A stretch of 35,711 nucleotides of DNA from CAZPMO01 sp964587515 (GTDB taxonomy: Bacteria > Pseudomonadota > Alphaproteobacteria > MPNO01). The stretch lies in the NCBI GenBank assembly GCA_964587515.1, contig CAZPMO010000025.1:1-35711 (forward strand), given 5' to 3'. Below are positions 26,380 through 34,559 of the stretch, in pieces; positions within the stretch are counted from its first letter, which is position 1; the number at the start of each line of letters is the position of its first letter. Below the pieces are notes generated by a model. That model had not been told where the DNA came from and searched no databases. It was given only the letters and a program-made list of their open reading frames with translations. The position numbers and the translations under genes are program-made.

Positions 26380-28455
26380 TTATTTGGCGGGCCGCCGGGG
26401 TTTTACGTCGACGATGGCGCGTTTGCGGGAATCGATGGTAAAGCGGATTCGGTCCTTGGGTTTAAGGCCGATCAGCTGCTTTGCCGGCACGACCTGATAG
26501 TTCATCACCATGGGCGCCATGAAGCCCTCGATCTCTTCGTGGTCGACGACCAGACGGCCGGACCTGAGATCAACCGAGACGACGACGCCGAAACCGACAT
26601 GGAGGTGCTTGGGTCGCGGTTTGGGCTCGGCCACCGGTGACCGGCGGACGTGCTGGTCGCCATGATGCGGTTCATGGTGATGGACAATGCCGCCGGCGGT
26701 CACCGGATGGTGCGGGTCGGCCGACGGCCCGCCCGCGCCGACGATCAACGCGCCCAGCATGCCCATGGTCTCGTGCGACGGCACGTGGCAATGATATTCC
26801 AGGGTGACGTCGGCGTCGGGGGTGACGAAGCGCTGCGTTCGGGTGCCCGGCCCGGCGAACTCCATCATCAGCATGGGGTTGAGGCCGGGCAGCATGAAGG
26901 CGTGGCGGACGCGATCGGTGTTCTCGAACACCACCTCGACCGTTTCGCAGCGCCCGACGCGCAGCTGTCGCGGCTCGAAGCCGTAGACCTCGCCGGGCCG
27001 CGCGAACCGGATGCCCGCCTTGACGTGGACGCGCCGGAACCCCTTGGGGTTCTTGCACGAGGTCGCGATGGTCACATGGTCGTCCAGCGGGTCTTCCAGC
27101 TTCTCGGAGAACGTCCCCGGATCGCGCCGCGGAATCTGGAACTTTCCGCCCTTCGGCCTGACCTCGGCGCGGCGGTGATCGTAGTCGGCGCGCGTGGAGC
27201 CGAATATCCTGGGGTCGAATACCGGGATCTCGCCACGGTAATAGGCCGGGTCGAAATATTTCTCGAGGCTGGTCGCGGTTTTCGGCATACCGTCCGGGCC
27301 GATGAATTCGTCGTAGACGATGGCGGTGATGTCGCCGCCCGGCGCGATGCCCTTGTTGGTGACGTGCTCCTCCACATGGTCGTGCATCAACCAGACCCCG
27401 GGACCGGAGGCGTATTTGTCGTCGGAGCCGGGCCGCAGTTCCAGGTCGAGACGACGGCCCGGGCCGATGTTGAACACGTCGCGCGCCTGGCGCATGGCCT
27501 CGGGAACCGGATAGCCGTCCACATGGGTCGGGATCGGATGGTGGCCGTGGGTGTGCAGGCTGAGCCGACGCGCGCCGGCGTTCAGCACCCGCAGCTTGAC
27601 CCGCTCGCCCGACTTCACGGTAATCGGCGAATCGCGCAGCGTATACGGGAACGACCGCCCGTTCAGCATGAACACGTTCGGCTTGCGCTGCGTCGAATCA
27701 TAGTCGCGATGCATGCGCTTCTCGATCTCGCGCGGATCGGAATAGGCGTAGGCGAGGCGGTTGAGCCGGTCGTCGATATCCATGTAAACCAGCGAATACT
27801 CGCGCTGATATTTCTCGACCGCGGCCTTGGCCAGATCGGGGATGCGGCCGGCGCCCGGCACCAGATGGGTGAAATGGTTGTCCGGCCGGTTTGGTTCGAT
27901 GATCAGCATGCCGACCATCCCCATCAGCACGTGGACGTCGGGCTGGACGTGGCAATGGTAGAAATGGGTGCCCGGGTTCTTGGCGATGAATTCATAGGCG
28001 AACGATTCGCCCGGGTTGACCGGCGCCTGGGTAATGTCGGGCACGCCGTCCATGGCGTTGGGGTGGATGGTGCCGTGCAGATGGATGGTATGCGGGAAGT
28101 AATGGGTGTTGAGCAGCGTGACGCGAACCCGGTCGCCTTCCTCGACGCGGATCGTCGGGCTCGGCGCGCGCGGTATTGCCATGCCCTGGCCCTCGGGGGC
28201 GAAAACCCAGAAAGTCTCAATCTGGCCCGGATAGACCTCCTGCTGGATTTGCACCACCTCGAGGCGGATATCGATTTCGTCCGGGTCGCCGTCGCCGTCG
28301 AGGTCGCGGCCCAGCGTGATCGCGGCTTCCGAGACGCCCGGCAACGCCGCCTGCTGGCGGTGTTCCGCGGCGGTCGCGCCCGCGCCCACACAGGCAACGG
28401 CAACGAGCCAGGCCGCGCCGAGCAGCGACGGAAACAATCGTGATTTAACGGGCAT
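26380..28455 (-). CDS. Multicopper oxidase with C-terminal CusF-like domain
   Basis: 691 residues with a signal peptide (about 1-30), so periplasmic. Cupredoxin domains carry copper motifs HLHG (125-128), HFYHCHV (164-170), HTHGHH (301-306), MHDH (358-361) and HCHVPSHETMGM (555-566). Both the first and last domain have the Cys-His...Met pattern of a type 1 copper site (Cys168, Cys556). A His-rich linker (581-603) leads to residues 615-687, which match the CusF copper/silver-binding domain: VVVSVDLRSGRLVVDHEEI followed by GFMAPMVM. I infer a copper-detoxifying oxidase with its own copper chaperone domain. ATG at 28455 opens the signal peptide; a longer frame to 28527 lacks one. Confidence 0.9.
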   Translation of the reverse strand: MPVKSRLFPSLLGAAWLVAVACVGAGATAAEHRQQAALPGVSEAAITLGRDLDGDGDPDEIDIRLEVVQIQQEVYPGQIETFWVFAPEGQGMAIPRAPSPTIRVEEGDRVRVTLLNTHYFPHTIHLHGTIHPNAMDGVPDITQAPVNPGESFAYEFIAKNPGTHFYHCHVQPDVHVLMGMVGMLIIEPNRPDNHFTHLVPGAGRIPDLAKAAVEKYQREYSLVYMDIDDRLNRLAYAYSDPREIEKRMHRDYDSTQRKPNVFMLNGRSFPYTLRDSPITVKSGERVKLRVLNAGARRLSLHTHGHHPIPTHVDGYPVPEAMRQARDVFNIGPGRRLDLELRPGSDDKYASGPGVWLMHDHVEEHVTNKGIAPGGDITAIVYDEFIGPDGMPKTATSLEKYFDPAYYRGEIPVFDPRIFGSTRADYDHRRAEVRPKGGKFQIPRRDPGTFSEKLEDPLDDHVTIATSCKNPKGFRRVHVKAGIRFARPGEVYGFEPRQLRVGRCETVEVVFENTDRVRHAFMLPGLNPMLMMEFAGPGTRTQRFVTPDADVTLEYHCHVPSHETMGMLGALIVGAGGPSADPHHPVTAGGIVHHHEPHHGDQHVRRSPVAEPKPRPKHLHVGFGVVVSVDLRSGRLVVDHEEIEGFMAPMVMNYQVVPAKQLIGLKPKDRIRFTIDSRKRAIVDVKPRRPAK

Positions 28456-28547
28456 CCCCTCGGGTTCTCCCACGTCGGAGACGTGATCTTGCCAGATCGG
28501 CGCTCGCGGCGCCATATTCTTGCCCACTCATGCGTCGCGTGAGTGAA

Positions 28548-29000
28548 TTATTTGTGCATGCCGTGTTTTGGCATAGCGGGCATTGCCGGCTGGTGCGCGC
28601 CGTGGCCGGACATTTCAGGCTTGTGCATGGCCGGCTTGTGCGCGCCGTGCTTGTGGGAGTTCTGCATCAGCTTGAAATGGAATATGTCGGCGGCCACCGC
28701 GTACCCCCGCGCGGAATCCGCCTTGGCGATGGCCATGGCGTGATCGTGGCCCTTGTCGGCGTGATCGTGGCTGTGTTTGGCCTCCACCAGCAGCGTCCGG
28801 GCGTGCTTCAGCAGCCCGTGCACCTGATCCATGTCGTGCCTGGACATCATCTTCGACATGCCCTGCATGTCGCCGGTGGTCTTGTCGATCGCCGCCTGGG
28901 CCTCGGCGAAATGCTCCGGACATTCGAACGCGCAGACCGGGACCGCGACGGTGATCGTGAACGTCAGGGCGGCGATGGCGCCGATTGATCTGGATTTCAT
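28548..29000 (-). CDS. Secreted His/Met-rich protein, probably copper-related
   Basis: 150 residues. A signal peptide (about 1-24, ALTFTITVAVPVCA) is followed by a helical part (FECPEHFAEAQAAIDKTTGDMQ...) and a tail from about residue 75 packed with His, Met and Lys (HSHDHADKGHDH, then KHGAHKPAMHKPEMSGHG). Such composition suggests binding of copper or another soft metal. I do not recognise a named family. It precedes the multicopper oxidase on the same strand by 92 bases, so the two probably form a copper-tolerance unit. ATG at 29000 has GAAGGG upstream. Confidence 0.8.
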   Translation of the reverse strand: MKSRSIGAIAALTFTITVAVPVCAFECPEHFAEAQAAIDKTTGDMQGMSKMMSRHDMDQVHGLLKHARTLLVEAKHSHDHADKGHDHAMAIAKADSARGYAVAADIFHFKLMQNSHKHGAHKPAMHKPEMSGHGAHQPAMPAMPKHGMHK

Positions 29001-29076
29001 TTTGCCCTTCTCGTGGGTTAGCCGGGGTCACGCCGTCCGCCACCCATCTCGGGTCTTGCCGACGACGTTCTTTTTT

Positions 29077-29147
29077 TGAAGTCTTCAGAGGCAACACTAC
29101 CATACCGCCTCATGAATCCTGTACGGCAAAAGCGCTTCAAGACTTCA
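29077..29147. repeat. Split 9-bp inverted repeat upstream of copper module and cyclase
   Basis: TGAAGTCTT (29077-29085) and AAGACTTCA (29139-29147) are exact inverted arms 53 bases apart in the divergent region. They could be two half-sites for one regulator or chance. Confidence 0.35.
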
Positions 29148-29237
29148 CAAATTAATGCCCGTTCGGCCTTGATGGACTCCTCCCATTGTCGCCCCTAAAC
29201 TCTCGACCGTCCGTTGATCTTGAAGTAGCCACATCAC

Positions 29238-30932
29238 ATGGCCGAAGAACGCGTCCAGAGACGGCTTGCGGCGATCGTCGTGGCCGATGTGGTCGGCTAT
29301 TCACGGCTCATGGGCGAGGACGAAGTCGGCACCCTGGACCGATTGAAGAAGCTGCGCGCCGAGTTTCTGCATCCCAAGGCCGAGGAATATGGCGGGCGCA
29401 TCGTCAAGACCACGGGTGACGGGACGATCATCGAGTTCGGCAGCGCCGTCGACGCGGTGTCGCACGCCGTCGATGTCCAGCGCGGCATGTCGACGCGAAA
29501 CGCGAGCCTGCCCGACAATCACCAGATCCATCTGCGGCTCGGCATCAATGTGGGCGACATCATCATCGACGACGACGACATATTCGGCGACGGCGTCAAT
29601 GTGGCGGCGAGGCTCGAGGCGCTGGCCGAGACGGGCGGCATCTGCATCTCGGACCGTGTCCACGACTATGTCCGGGGCCGGCTCGAAATCGGGTTCGATG
29701 ATCTTGGAGAGCAGACCGTAAAGAACATCGCGGAGCCGGTGCGCATTTTTCGGGTCCGCCTCGACGACGGCGAACCCGATTCTTCCGGTGATCGCCCAGG
29801 CGCCCAGGCGGACGCCGACAAGCCGTCCATCGCTGTCCTGCCGTTCGACAATCTCTCCGCCGATCCGGAACAGGAATACTTCTCGGACGGGATGGCCGAG
29901 GATCTGATCACCGATCTCTCGAAAATTTCCAACCTTTCCGTCGCCGCGCGTAATTCCTCGTTCTCGTTCAAGGGTCAGATGCCCGACGTGAAGGAAGTCG
30001 CCGGCAAGCTCGGGGTGGCGTTCGTTCTTGAAGGCAGCGTCCGCAAGATGGGAGACCGGCTGCGCATCAACGCCCAGTTGATCGATGCGGCGGATGGCAA
30101 GCACGTCTGGGCCGAGCGCTATGACGGCGAGATGGATGAAATCTTCGATTTCCAGGACAGGATCCTGTCGGAAATCGTATCGGCGCTGGAATTGACGCTG
30201 ACGCCGGCGGACGTGGCCCGCGCCGAACGCAAACGGACCGATAGCGTCGAGGCCTACGACCTCTTTCTAAAGGGCCGGACCCGCTACTTTCGCTATGCGC
30301 CCGACGACAACCTCGAGGCCGGCAGGCTGCTCGAACAAGCTATTGAAGCCGATCCGAATTTCGCTGAAGTCTACACTTATCTGGCGATGTGCTACGTCAA
30401 CGCCCGGTGTTTTCTTTGGCCCGGTTTCGAGAAAGGCTTGGCGCGCGCCGAGGAAATAGCAAGAACCGCGGTCGAGATAGCCCCCGAGTTGGCCATCGTC
30501 CATCTCCGCCTCGGATGGGTCGAGCTATTCCAGCGCAAACACGATGCCGCGAGGGTGAATTTCGAACGCGCCCTGTCGCTCGAACCAGAAAATGCCGAAC
30601 TCCACGCGTATTTCGGCGAAGCCATGAATTTTTCAGGCGAATTCGAACTCGCCAACGAGCACGCAGCGACAGCGCTGCGCCTCGATCCGCTTTCTCCACC
30701 AAGCTGGGTGTTCATCCATGGCCGTAGTTTTTACCACCTCGGGCAGTACGACAAAGCGGCATCAATGATCGGCCAGGCGGTGGAAAGGGTTCCGGCGTTT
30801 ACCTTCGCCCGCCTGTTCCTGGCCTGTACCTATGTGGAGATGGATCGGCTGGACGAAGCGAAAGAGCAAATTCGACACCTGGTCGAAAATGAGCCCCGCT
30901 ACACCGTGGAGGTCGCGGACCGCGCTGGATGA
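29238..30932 (+). CDS. Adenylate/guanylate cyclase with TolB-like and TPR domains, 3' end altered
   Basis: 564 residues. A class III cyclase domain (about 8-175) has metal Asp17 (VADVVGYSRLM) and Asp61 (KTTGDG), and FGDGVNVAARLEALA later. A TolB-like N-terminal domain follows (SIAVLPFDNLSADPEQEYFSDG, about 195-315), then TPR repeats (about 340-555). This build is common in Alphaproteobacteria, where the cyclase part is thought to make cAMP. The C-terminus stops abruptly after NEPRYTVE; relatives usually run on some tens of residues there. The last residues VADRAG come from a joined, unrelated gene. The start ATG at 29238 has no strong ribosome site. Confidence 0.88.
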   Translation: MAEERVQRRLAAIVVADVVGYSRLMGEDEVGTLDRLKKLRAEFLHPKAEEYGGRIVKTTGDGTIIEFGSAVDAVSHAVDVQRGMSTRNASLPDNHQIHLRLGINVGDIIIDDDDIFGDGVNVAARLEALAETGGICISDRVHDYVRGRLEIGFDDLGEQTVKNIAEPVRIFRVRLDDGEPDSSGDRPGAQADADKPSIAVLPFDNLSADPEQEYFSDGMAEDLITDLSKISNLSVAARNSSFSFKGQMPDVKEVAGKLGVAFVLEGSVRKMGDRLRINAQLIDAADGKHVWAERYDGEMDEIFDFQDRILSEIVSALELTLTPADVARAERKRTDSVEAYDLFLKGRTRYFRYAPDDNLEAGRLLEQAIEADPNFAEVYTYLAMCYVNARCFLWPGFEKGLARAEEIARTAVEIAPELAIVHLRLGWVELFQRKHDAARVNFERALSLEPENAELHAYFGEAMNFSGEFELANEHAATALRLDPLSPPSWVFIHGRSFYHLGQYDKAASMIGQAVERVPAFTFARLFLACTYVEMDRLDEAKEQIRHLVENEPRYTVEVADRAG

Positions 30933-31215
30933 AAACGGCAATCGTGTGAAAGGGCGCGGCGACAAACCCAACGAGCATGACATCCTGACCGGGTCCAAGC
31001 ATGACGGCACCGCCTATTTCCCGTGGCAGAAGGGCGATCACACCTGCAACAGCTGGACCAGAAACGACAAGGGCAGCGCCAATGTCGGCCATCACGACCG
31101 TCATGGCGGCGGCAACACGTCATGGAGCAACGCGCACGGGTCGCGAGGCTGCAGCCAGGCGAATCTCGTCAGCACCGGCGGCGCCGGCCTGTTTTACTGC
31201 TTCGCCGCCGATTAA
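30910..31215 (+). pseudogene. 3' fragment of a secreted C-type-lectin/endostatin-like protein
   Basis: About 100 codons, in a different frame from the cyclase, read TALDENGNRVKGRGD, then NEHDILTGSKHDGTAYF, CNSWTRNDKGSANVGHHD, and SRGCSQANLVSTGGAGLFYC before TAA 31213-31215. The Cys pattern and the ending GAGLFYCFA resemble the tail of bacterial secreted proteins with a C-type-lectin/endostatin-like fold; this family call is tentative. The N-terminal part and signal peptide are missing: upstream is the cyclase. A start within the cyclase frame (30832) would only add shadow sequence. I infer a gene remnant left by a deletion, or a misjoin. Confidence 0.55.
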
Positions 31216-31241
31216 TCGAACCGACTGAGACGAACCGACGA

Positions 31242-31271
31242 GATGACGGGGCCCGACCGGGTCCCGTCATC
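31242..31271. terminator. Hairpin, possible terminator
   Basis: GATGACGGGGCCC and GGGTCCCGTCATC form a 13-bp stem with one G-U pair and a GACC loop. No T-run follows. It lies just after the lectin-like fragment, before the alpha/beta hydrolase gene. Confidence 0.55.
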
Positions 31272-31398
31272 GCCCGTTCGGCCGTCGGCGATCAGAAGAC
31301 CCGGCGGCCTGTTCATAAGCTCCACCCTCCGTGGATTGGGTCGCGGCGTCCATCTGCTATGATCCGCTTCGACGAATGAACAGACTAGGGGGGGCGCC

Positions 31399-32145
31399 AT
31401 GGCGGTGCTGACGCTCGATGACGCGGAAATCCATTATGAGGAATACGGGGCGGGATACCCCGTGCTGCTGTTCGCCCCGGGCGGCATGAAATCGCGCGCC
31501 GAGATGTGGCACTCGCCGCCCGGCGGGCCGCCCAAATCCTGGAACGACTGGACCGAGGCGCTCGCCTCGAACCACCGGGTCATCGCCATGGACCAGCGCA
31601 ATGCCGGCCGGTCGCGCGGCGCCATCGAGGCCGACCATGGCTGGCGCACCTATGCCGCCGATCACATCGCGCTGATGGATCATCTCGGCATCGATCGGTT
31701 TCATGCGCTGGGCGGCTGCATCGGGTCGAGTTTCTGCCTGACGCTTTGCGACGTCGCGCCCGAACGGATCAGCGCCGTGGTGCTGCAGAACCCGATCGGC
31801 GTCCACCCGGAATTCCCCACCTATTTTCCCGACGGTTTCGCGAAATGGTCGGAAGAACAGCGCGCCGAACGTCCCAACCTCGATGCGGCGGCGGTCCGGC
31901 AATTCGGCGTCAATATGTGGGGCGGCGACTTCGTCTTCAATGTGGACCGCGACTTCGTGCGGGGCTGCGAGACGCCGGCCCTGGTATTGCCCGGCAACGA
32001 CACGGCGCATCCAAGGGTCATCGGCCTCGAGGTCGCCTAGCTGTTGCCCAATGCCGAGAGCCTGGTCGATTGGAAGGGCCCGGAGCATATCGAGGAACAG
32101 CGCCACCGTGTCGTGGATTTCCTCGAAAGGCATACCCCGGAATAA
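31399..32145 (+). pseudogene. Alpha/beta hydrolase interrupted by an in-frame TAG
   Basis: The frame from ATG 31399 codes for 213 residues up to TAG 32038-32040, then carries on in the same frame for 34 codons to TAA 32143-32145 (LLPNAESLVDWKGPEHI, EEQRHRVVDFLERHTPE). The total of 248 residues is a normal hydrolase length and the tail looks genuine. The nucleophile elbow is GGCIGS, so Cys107 replaces the common Ser; Asp201 and His204 (GNDTAHP) may complete the site. A truncated product would lack the last strand and helix. A GAG-to-TAG change is a simple explanation; sequencing error is another. A purine-rich GGGGGGCGCC precedes the ATG. Confidence 0.75.
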
Positions 32146-32242
32146 GCGGCGCGCATCCGGATTTAAAGCATTAACCAATATACGGACCGTTCATCGATGG
32201 AGCGCGTGGCGTCGGGGTCCATGAACGATTGCTTTACCCGGC

Positions 32243-32395
32243 ATGGCGCAGAATCGCGCAATCGGGACGGCCATGCCAACGCCGCTGTCCGTCCCCATCC
32301 GAGACCATGACCCAGAGGGGAGAGATCCGCGTGGACGGCCAGATATCCGCCTCGCCCAAAGAGACGCCAGCGCTAGGGTATACGCCTCCTTGTAG
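32243..32395 (+). other. Possible displaced 5' end of the coiled-coil gene
   Basis: A short frame starting at ATG 32243 (MAQNRAIGTAMPTPLSVPIRDHDPEG, given here in two parts: MAQNRAIGTAM and PTPLSVPIRDHDPEG) ends at TAG 32393-32395. PLSVPIRDHDPE would fit directly before HRSLSVRVEKLPQG of the next gene, as the first strand of its beta module. About 98 bases between them do not fit either frame. This suggests an insertion or frameshift near the 5' end of the gene; it is a tentative reading. Confidence 0.3.
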
Positions 32396-32400
32396 CCCCG

Positions 32401-34443
32401 TTGCTGACGCCTTACGAGCAGCACCGGAGCCTCTCCGTCAGGGTCGAGAAATTGCCCCAGGGCGCGTGTCTGTCCAGGGGACGCAACAATGGCGACCACA
32501 CCTGGTCGTTGAAGCTGGACGATCTCGACGGCCTCCTCTATCTGCCGCCAGACGGCATGGACGAGCCGCATACCCTGGCGATCAGGGTCATCGGCCTCGA
32601 TGACGACAACTCGGCGACGCTCGCGCTGCTCGATCTGCCCGTTAGGCCGGGCGCGGCCGAGCCCGAGGCGACGCCGTGTACCGCCGCGCCGCCCCCCGCC
32701 GCCGCACTTGAGGAAGCGGGCGCCGAGCATGCAAATGAAATTGCCCGGCTGACGGAACGGCACACGGACGATCTGCGCCAACGCGAAGCGGCGTTCGAAA
32801 CCCGCCTCGCCCAGGAACTGGAGGCGCTGTCCAATAAAGTCAAAAGTGTCTCGAAAAAGGAATTTGATGAGCGTCTGGCGGTCGCTGTGCGCGAGGCGGT
32901 CGAAAAATCGGAGACCGAAGCCGGCGCGCGGCTGGAGCAGGCGCGGCGGGAACTGCAGGCGGACCACGCGAAGAAACTGGCTGTCGTGACGACGCGGTCG
33001 GAAAAAGCCGAAGCCTACCTCAAGGCGATGCGCGGACAGACCGTGGACGAGCATGTGTCGGAAGGCGACCTTCGGGAACTCCGCGGTGAGCTGAAGGCGG
33101 CGCAGGCGCGCCTCGCCGTCCGCGAGTCCGAACTGGCCGATACCCGGACCAAGGCCGAGGCGCGTCTGGAGGAACATCGCGCCGCCTGGCAGGCCGAGCA
33201 GGAAGAATGCCTGGCCCGGCTGGAAAAGGACGCGCAATCGCGTATCGAGAGCGCCCTGCAAGATGGGCGGCAAGAGGCGGAAACGGCCCGCCTGCAGGCC
33301 GAAGAAACATGGAAGGCGGAAGAGGCGGCGCNNNNNNNNNNCCTCGCCGCGGCGGAGGCGCAATGGCGCGACCAGTCCGCGCAGGCGCTGGCCGAGGCGG
33401 CGGAGCGGTTTCAGCAGGCGGAGGCGGCTCTTCAGGAGGCTCGGTCCCAGGCCGAGACCACGCATAATGCCGACGCCCAAGCCGAGCTCGATGCGCTCCA
33501 GAGCGAGCTTGCGGAGACCAGGGCCGCCCTCGCCGAACGTGACGCCGAAGTAGCGCAGGTGCGCGCCGAGGCGACGGCGCAGACCCAGGCCGAGACCGCG
33601 AATGATGCCGACGCCCAAGCCGAGCTTGGCGCGCTCCACGGCGAGCTTGCGGAGACCAGGGCCGTTCTCGCCGAACGTGACGTCGAGGTAGCGCGGGCGC
33701 GCGCTGAAATCGAAGAATTGCGCGCGCGCGCCGAGATCGAAATTGCGCCGCCGGTCGAGGCCGGCCACGTGGCGCCGAACCATGAAATGGACGAACGCCT
33801 TGCCGAAGCGGCGGCGGAAGCCGAGCAGCGGCTCGAGCAGGCGCGACAGGGTTGGCGCGCGCAGACCGAGGCCACCCTGGTGAAGGCGTGGGCGATATGG
33901 AAATCCCAGGAAGCGGGACGGCTCGACGCCGCGCGCACCGAATGGCAGGAACATGCCCGTTTCGTGAAAACCAGCACCGCGGTCAGCAAGGTGGCGAAAG
34001 GCCAGCGCAAGGCCCATGCCGCGCGCCGGTTCATGCGCGCCGGCGTCGCCGCCGCATGCCTGGTGGCGGCGATCATGGTCTATCCCCGCGTGGAGCCTCT
34101 GCTGGTCGACCAGTTGTGGCCGAAGATCGTCGAACTCAAGGACGACTTGAATCCGTTGCTCAGCGGCGGCGGCTCGAAGAATTCCTCGTCACCGGCGACG
34201 ACGCCCACGCCTGTACCGACACCGACACCCGCGCCGGTCGCGCGCACGGTCATCGGCGTGAGTTTCGCCAATGTGCGCGCCGGCCCGTCGACCGCGACCG
34301 CGACGATCATGAGGCTGCGCCGCGGCCAGGCCGTCATCCCTCTCGAGCGGCGCGGCAACTGGGTGCGCATCCGCGTCGCCGGCGGAGGCGGCAAGCAGGG
34401 CTGGGCGCACCGCTCGTTGCTGAAGACCGCCGGCCGCCGCTGA
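32401..34443 (+). CDS. Coiled-coil membrane protein with SH3 domain (gap inside; 5' end uncertain)
   Basis: About 680 residues. An N-terminal beta module (SLSVRVEKLPQGACLSRGRN, then LDGLLYLPPDGM) is of a kind seen in large alphaproteobacterial proteins. Residues of about 105-520 are a long Ala/Glu/Gln/Arg coiled coil with a tandem repeat of 46 residues (33469-33722). A membrane segment lies near 545-562 (AGVAAACLVAAIMVYP), then a Thr/Pro linker (TPTPVPTPTPAPV) and a C-terminal bacterial SH3 domain (ANVRAGPSTAT...GWAHRSLL), probably outside the membrane. Ten Ns interrupt it at 33332-33341, in frame only by the assumed length. The TTG at 32401 is not a convincing start; a stop lies at 32374. 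Function unknown; a cell-envelope scaffold is plausible. Confidence 0.7.
   Translation: MLTPYEQHRSLSVRVEKLPQGACLSRGRNNGDHTWSLKLDDLDGLLYLPPDGMDEPHTLAIRVIGLDDDNSATLALLDLPVRPGAAEPEATPCTAAPPPAAALEEAGAEHANEIARLTERHTDDLRQREAAFETRLAQELEALSNKVKSVSKKEFDERLAVAVREAVEKSETEAGARLEQARRELQADHAKKLAVVTTRSEKAEAYLKAMRGQTVDEHVSEGDLRELRGELKAAQARLAVRESELADTRTKAEARLEEHRAAWQAEQEECLARLEKDAQSRIESALQDGRQEAETARLQAEETWKAEEAAXXXXLAAAEAQWRDQSAQALAEAAERFQQAEAALQEARSQAETTHNADAQAELDALQSELAETRAALAERDAEVAQVRAEATAQTQAETANDADAQAELGALHGELAETRAVLAERDVEVARARAEIEELRARAEIEIAPPVEAGHVAPNHEMDERLAEAAAEAEQRLEQARQGWRAQTEATLVKAWAIWKSQEAGRLDAARTEWQEHARFVKTSTAVSKVAKGQRKAHAARRFMRAGVAAACLVAAIMVYPRVEPLLVDQLWPKIVELKDDLNPLLSGGGSKNSSSPATTPTPVPTPTPAPVARTVIGVSFANVRAGPSTATATIMRLRRGQAVIPLERRGNWVRIRVAGGGGKQGWAHRSLLKTAGRR
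33332..33341. other. Assembly gap of ten Ns
   Basis: Ten undetermined bases inside the repetitive coiled-coil region. The true length of the missing part is unknown, so the reading frame across it is only assumed. Confidence 0.99.
33469..33722 (+). repeat. Tandem duplication, 138-base unit
   Basis: The unit starting at 33469 recurs at 33607: both encode ADAQAEL...ALxxELAETRAxLAERDxEVAxxRAE. The shift is 138 bases (46 codons), so the frame is kept. Differences between the units show it is not brand new. Similar repeats may explain the nearby gap. Confidence 0.8.
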
Positions 34444-34559
34444 TGGTGGTCTCACGTTAAGCGGGCTCCATGGACTCGCCGTGCGTCGCCACGTAACATT
34501 CCGGCTCGATGACGTCCATCGGACGAACCGGCCGCGACGGCCGGACGGGAGTCGCCAGG

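Noticed and set aside
26650..28443. A 597-codon open frame on the plus strand opposite the multicopper oxidase
   Set aside because: It is antisense to a gene with clear copper motifs and has no family features of its own.
32191..34017. A 608-codon open frame on the minus strand opposite the coiled-coil gene
   Set aside because: It mirrors the codon pattern of the plus-strand gene in GC-rich DNA, shows only Arg/Gly/Leu-rich low-complexity sequence, and has no recognisable domain.
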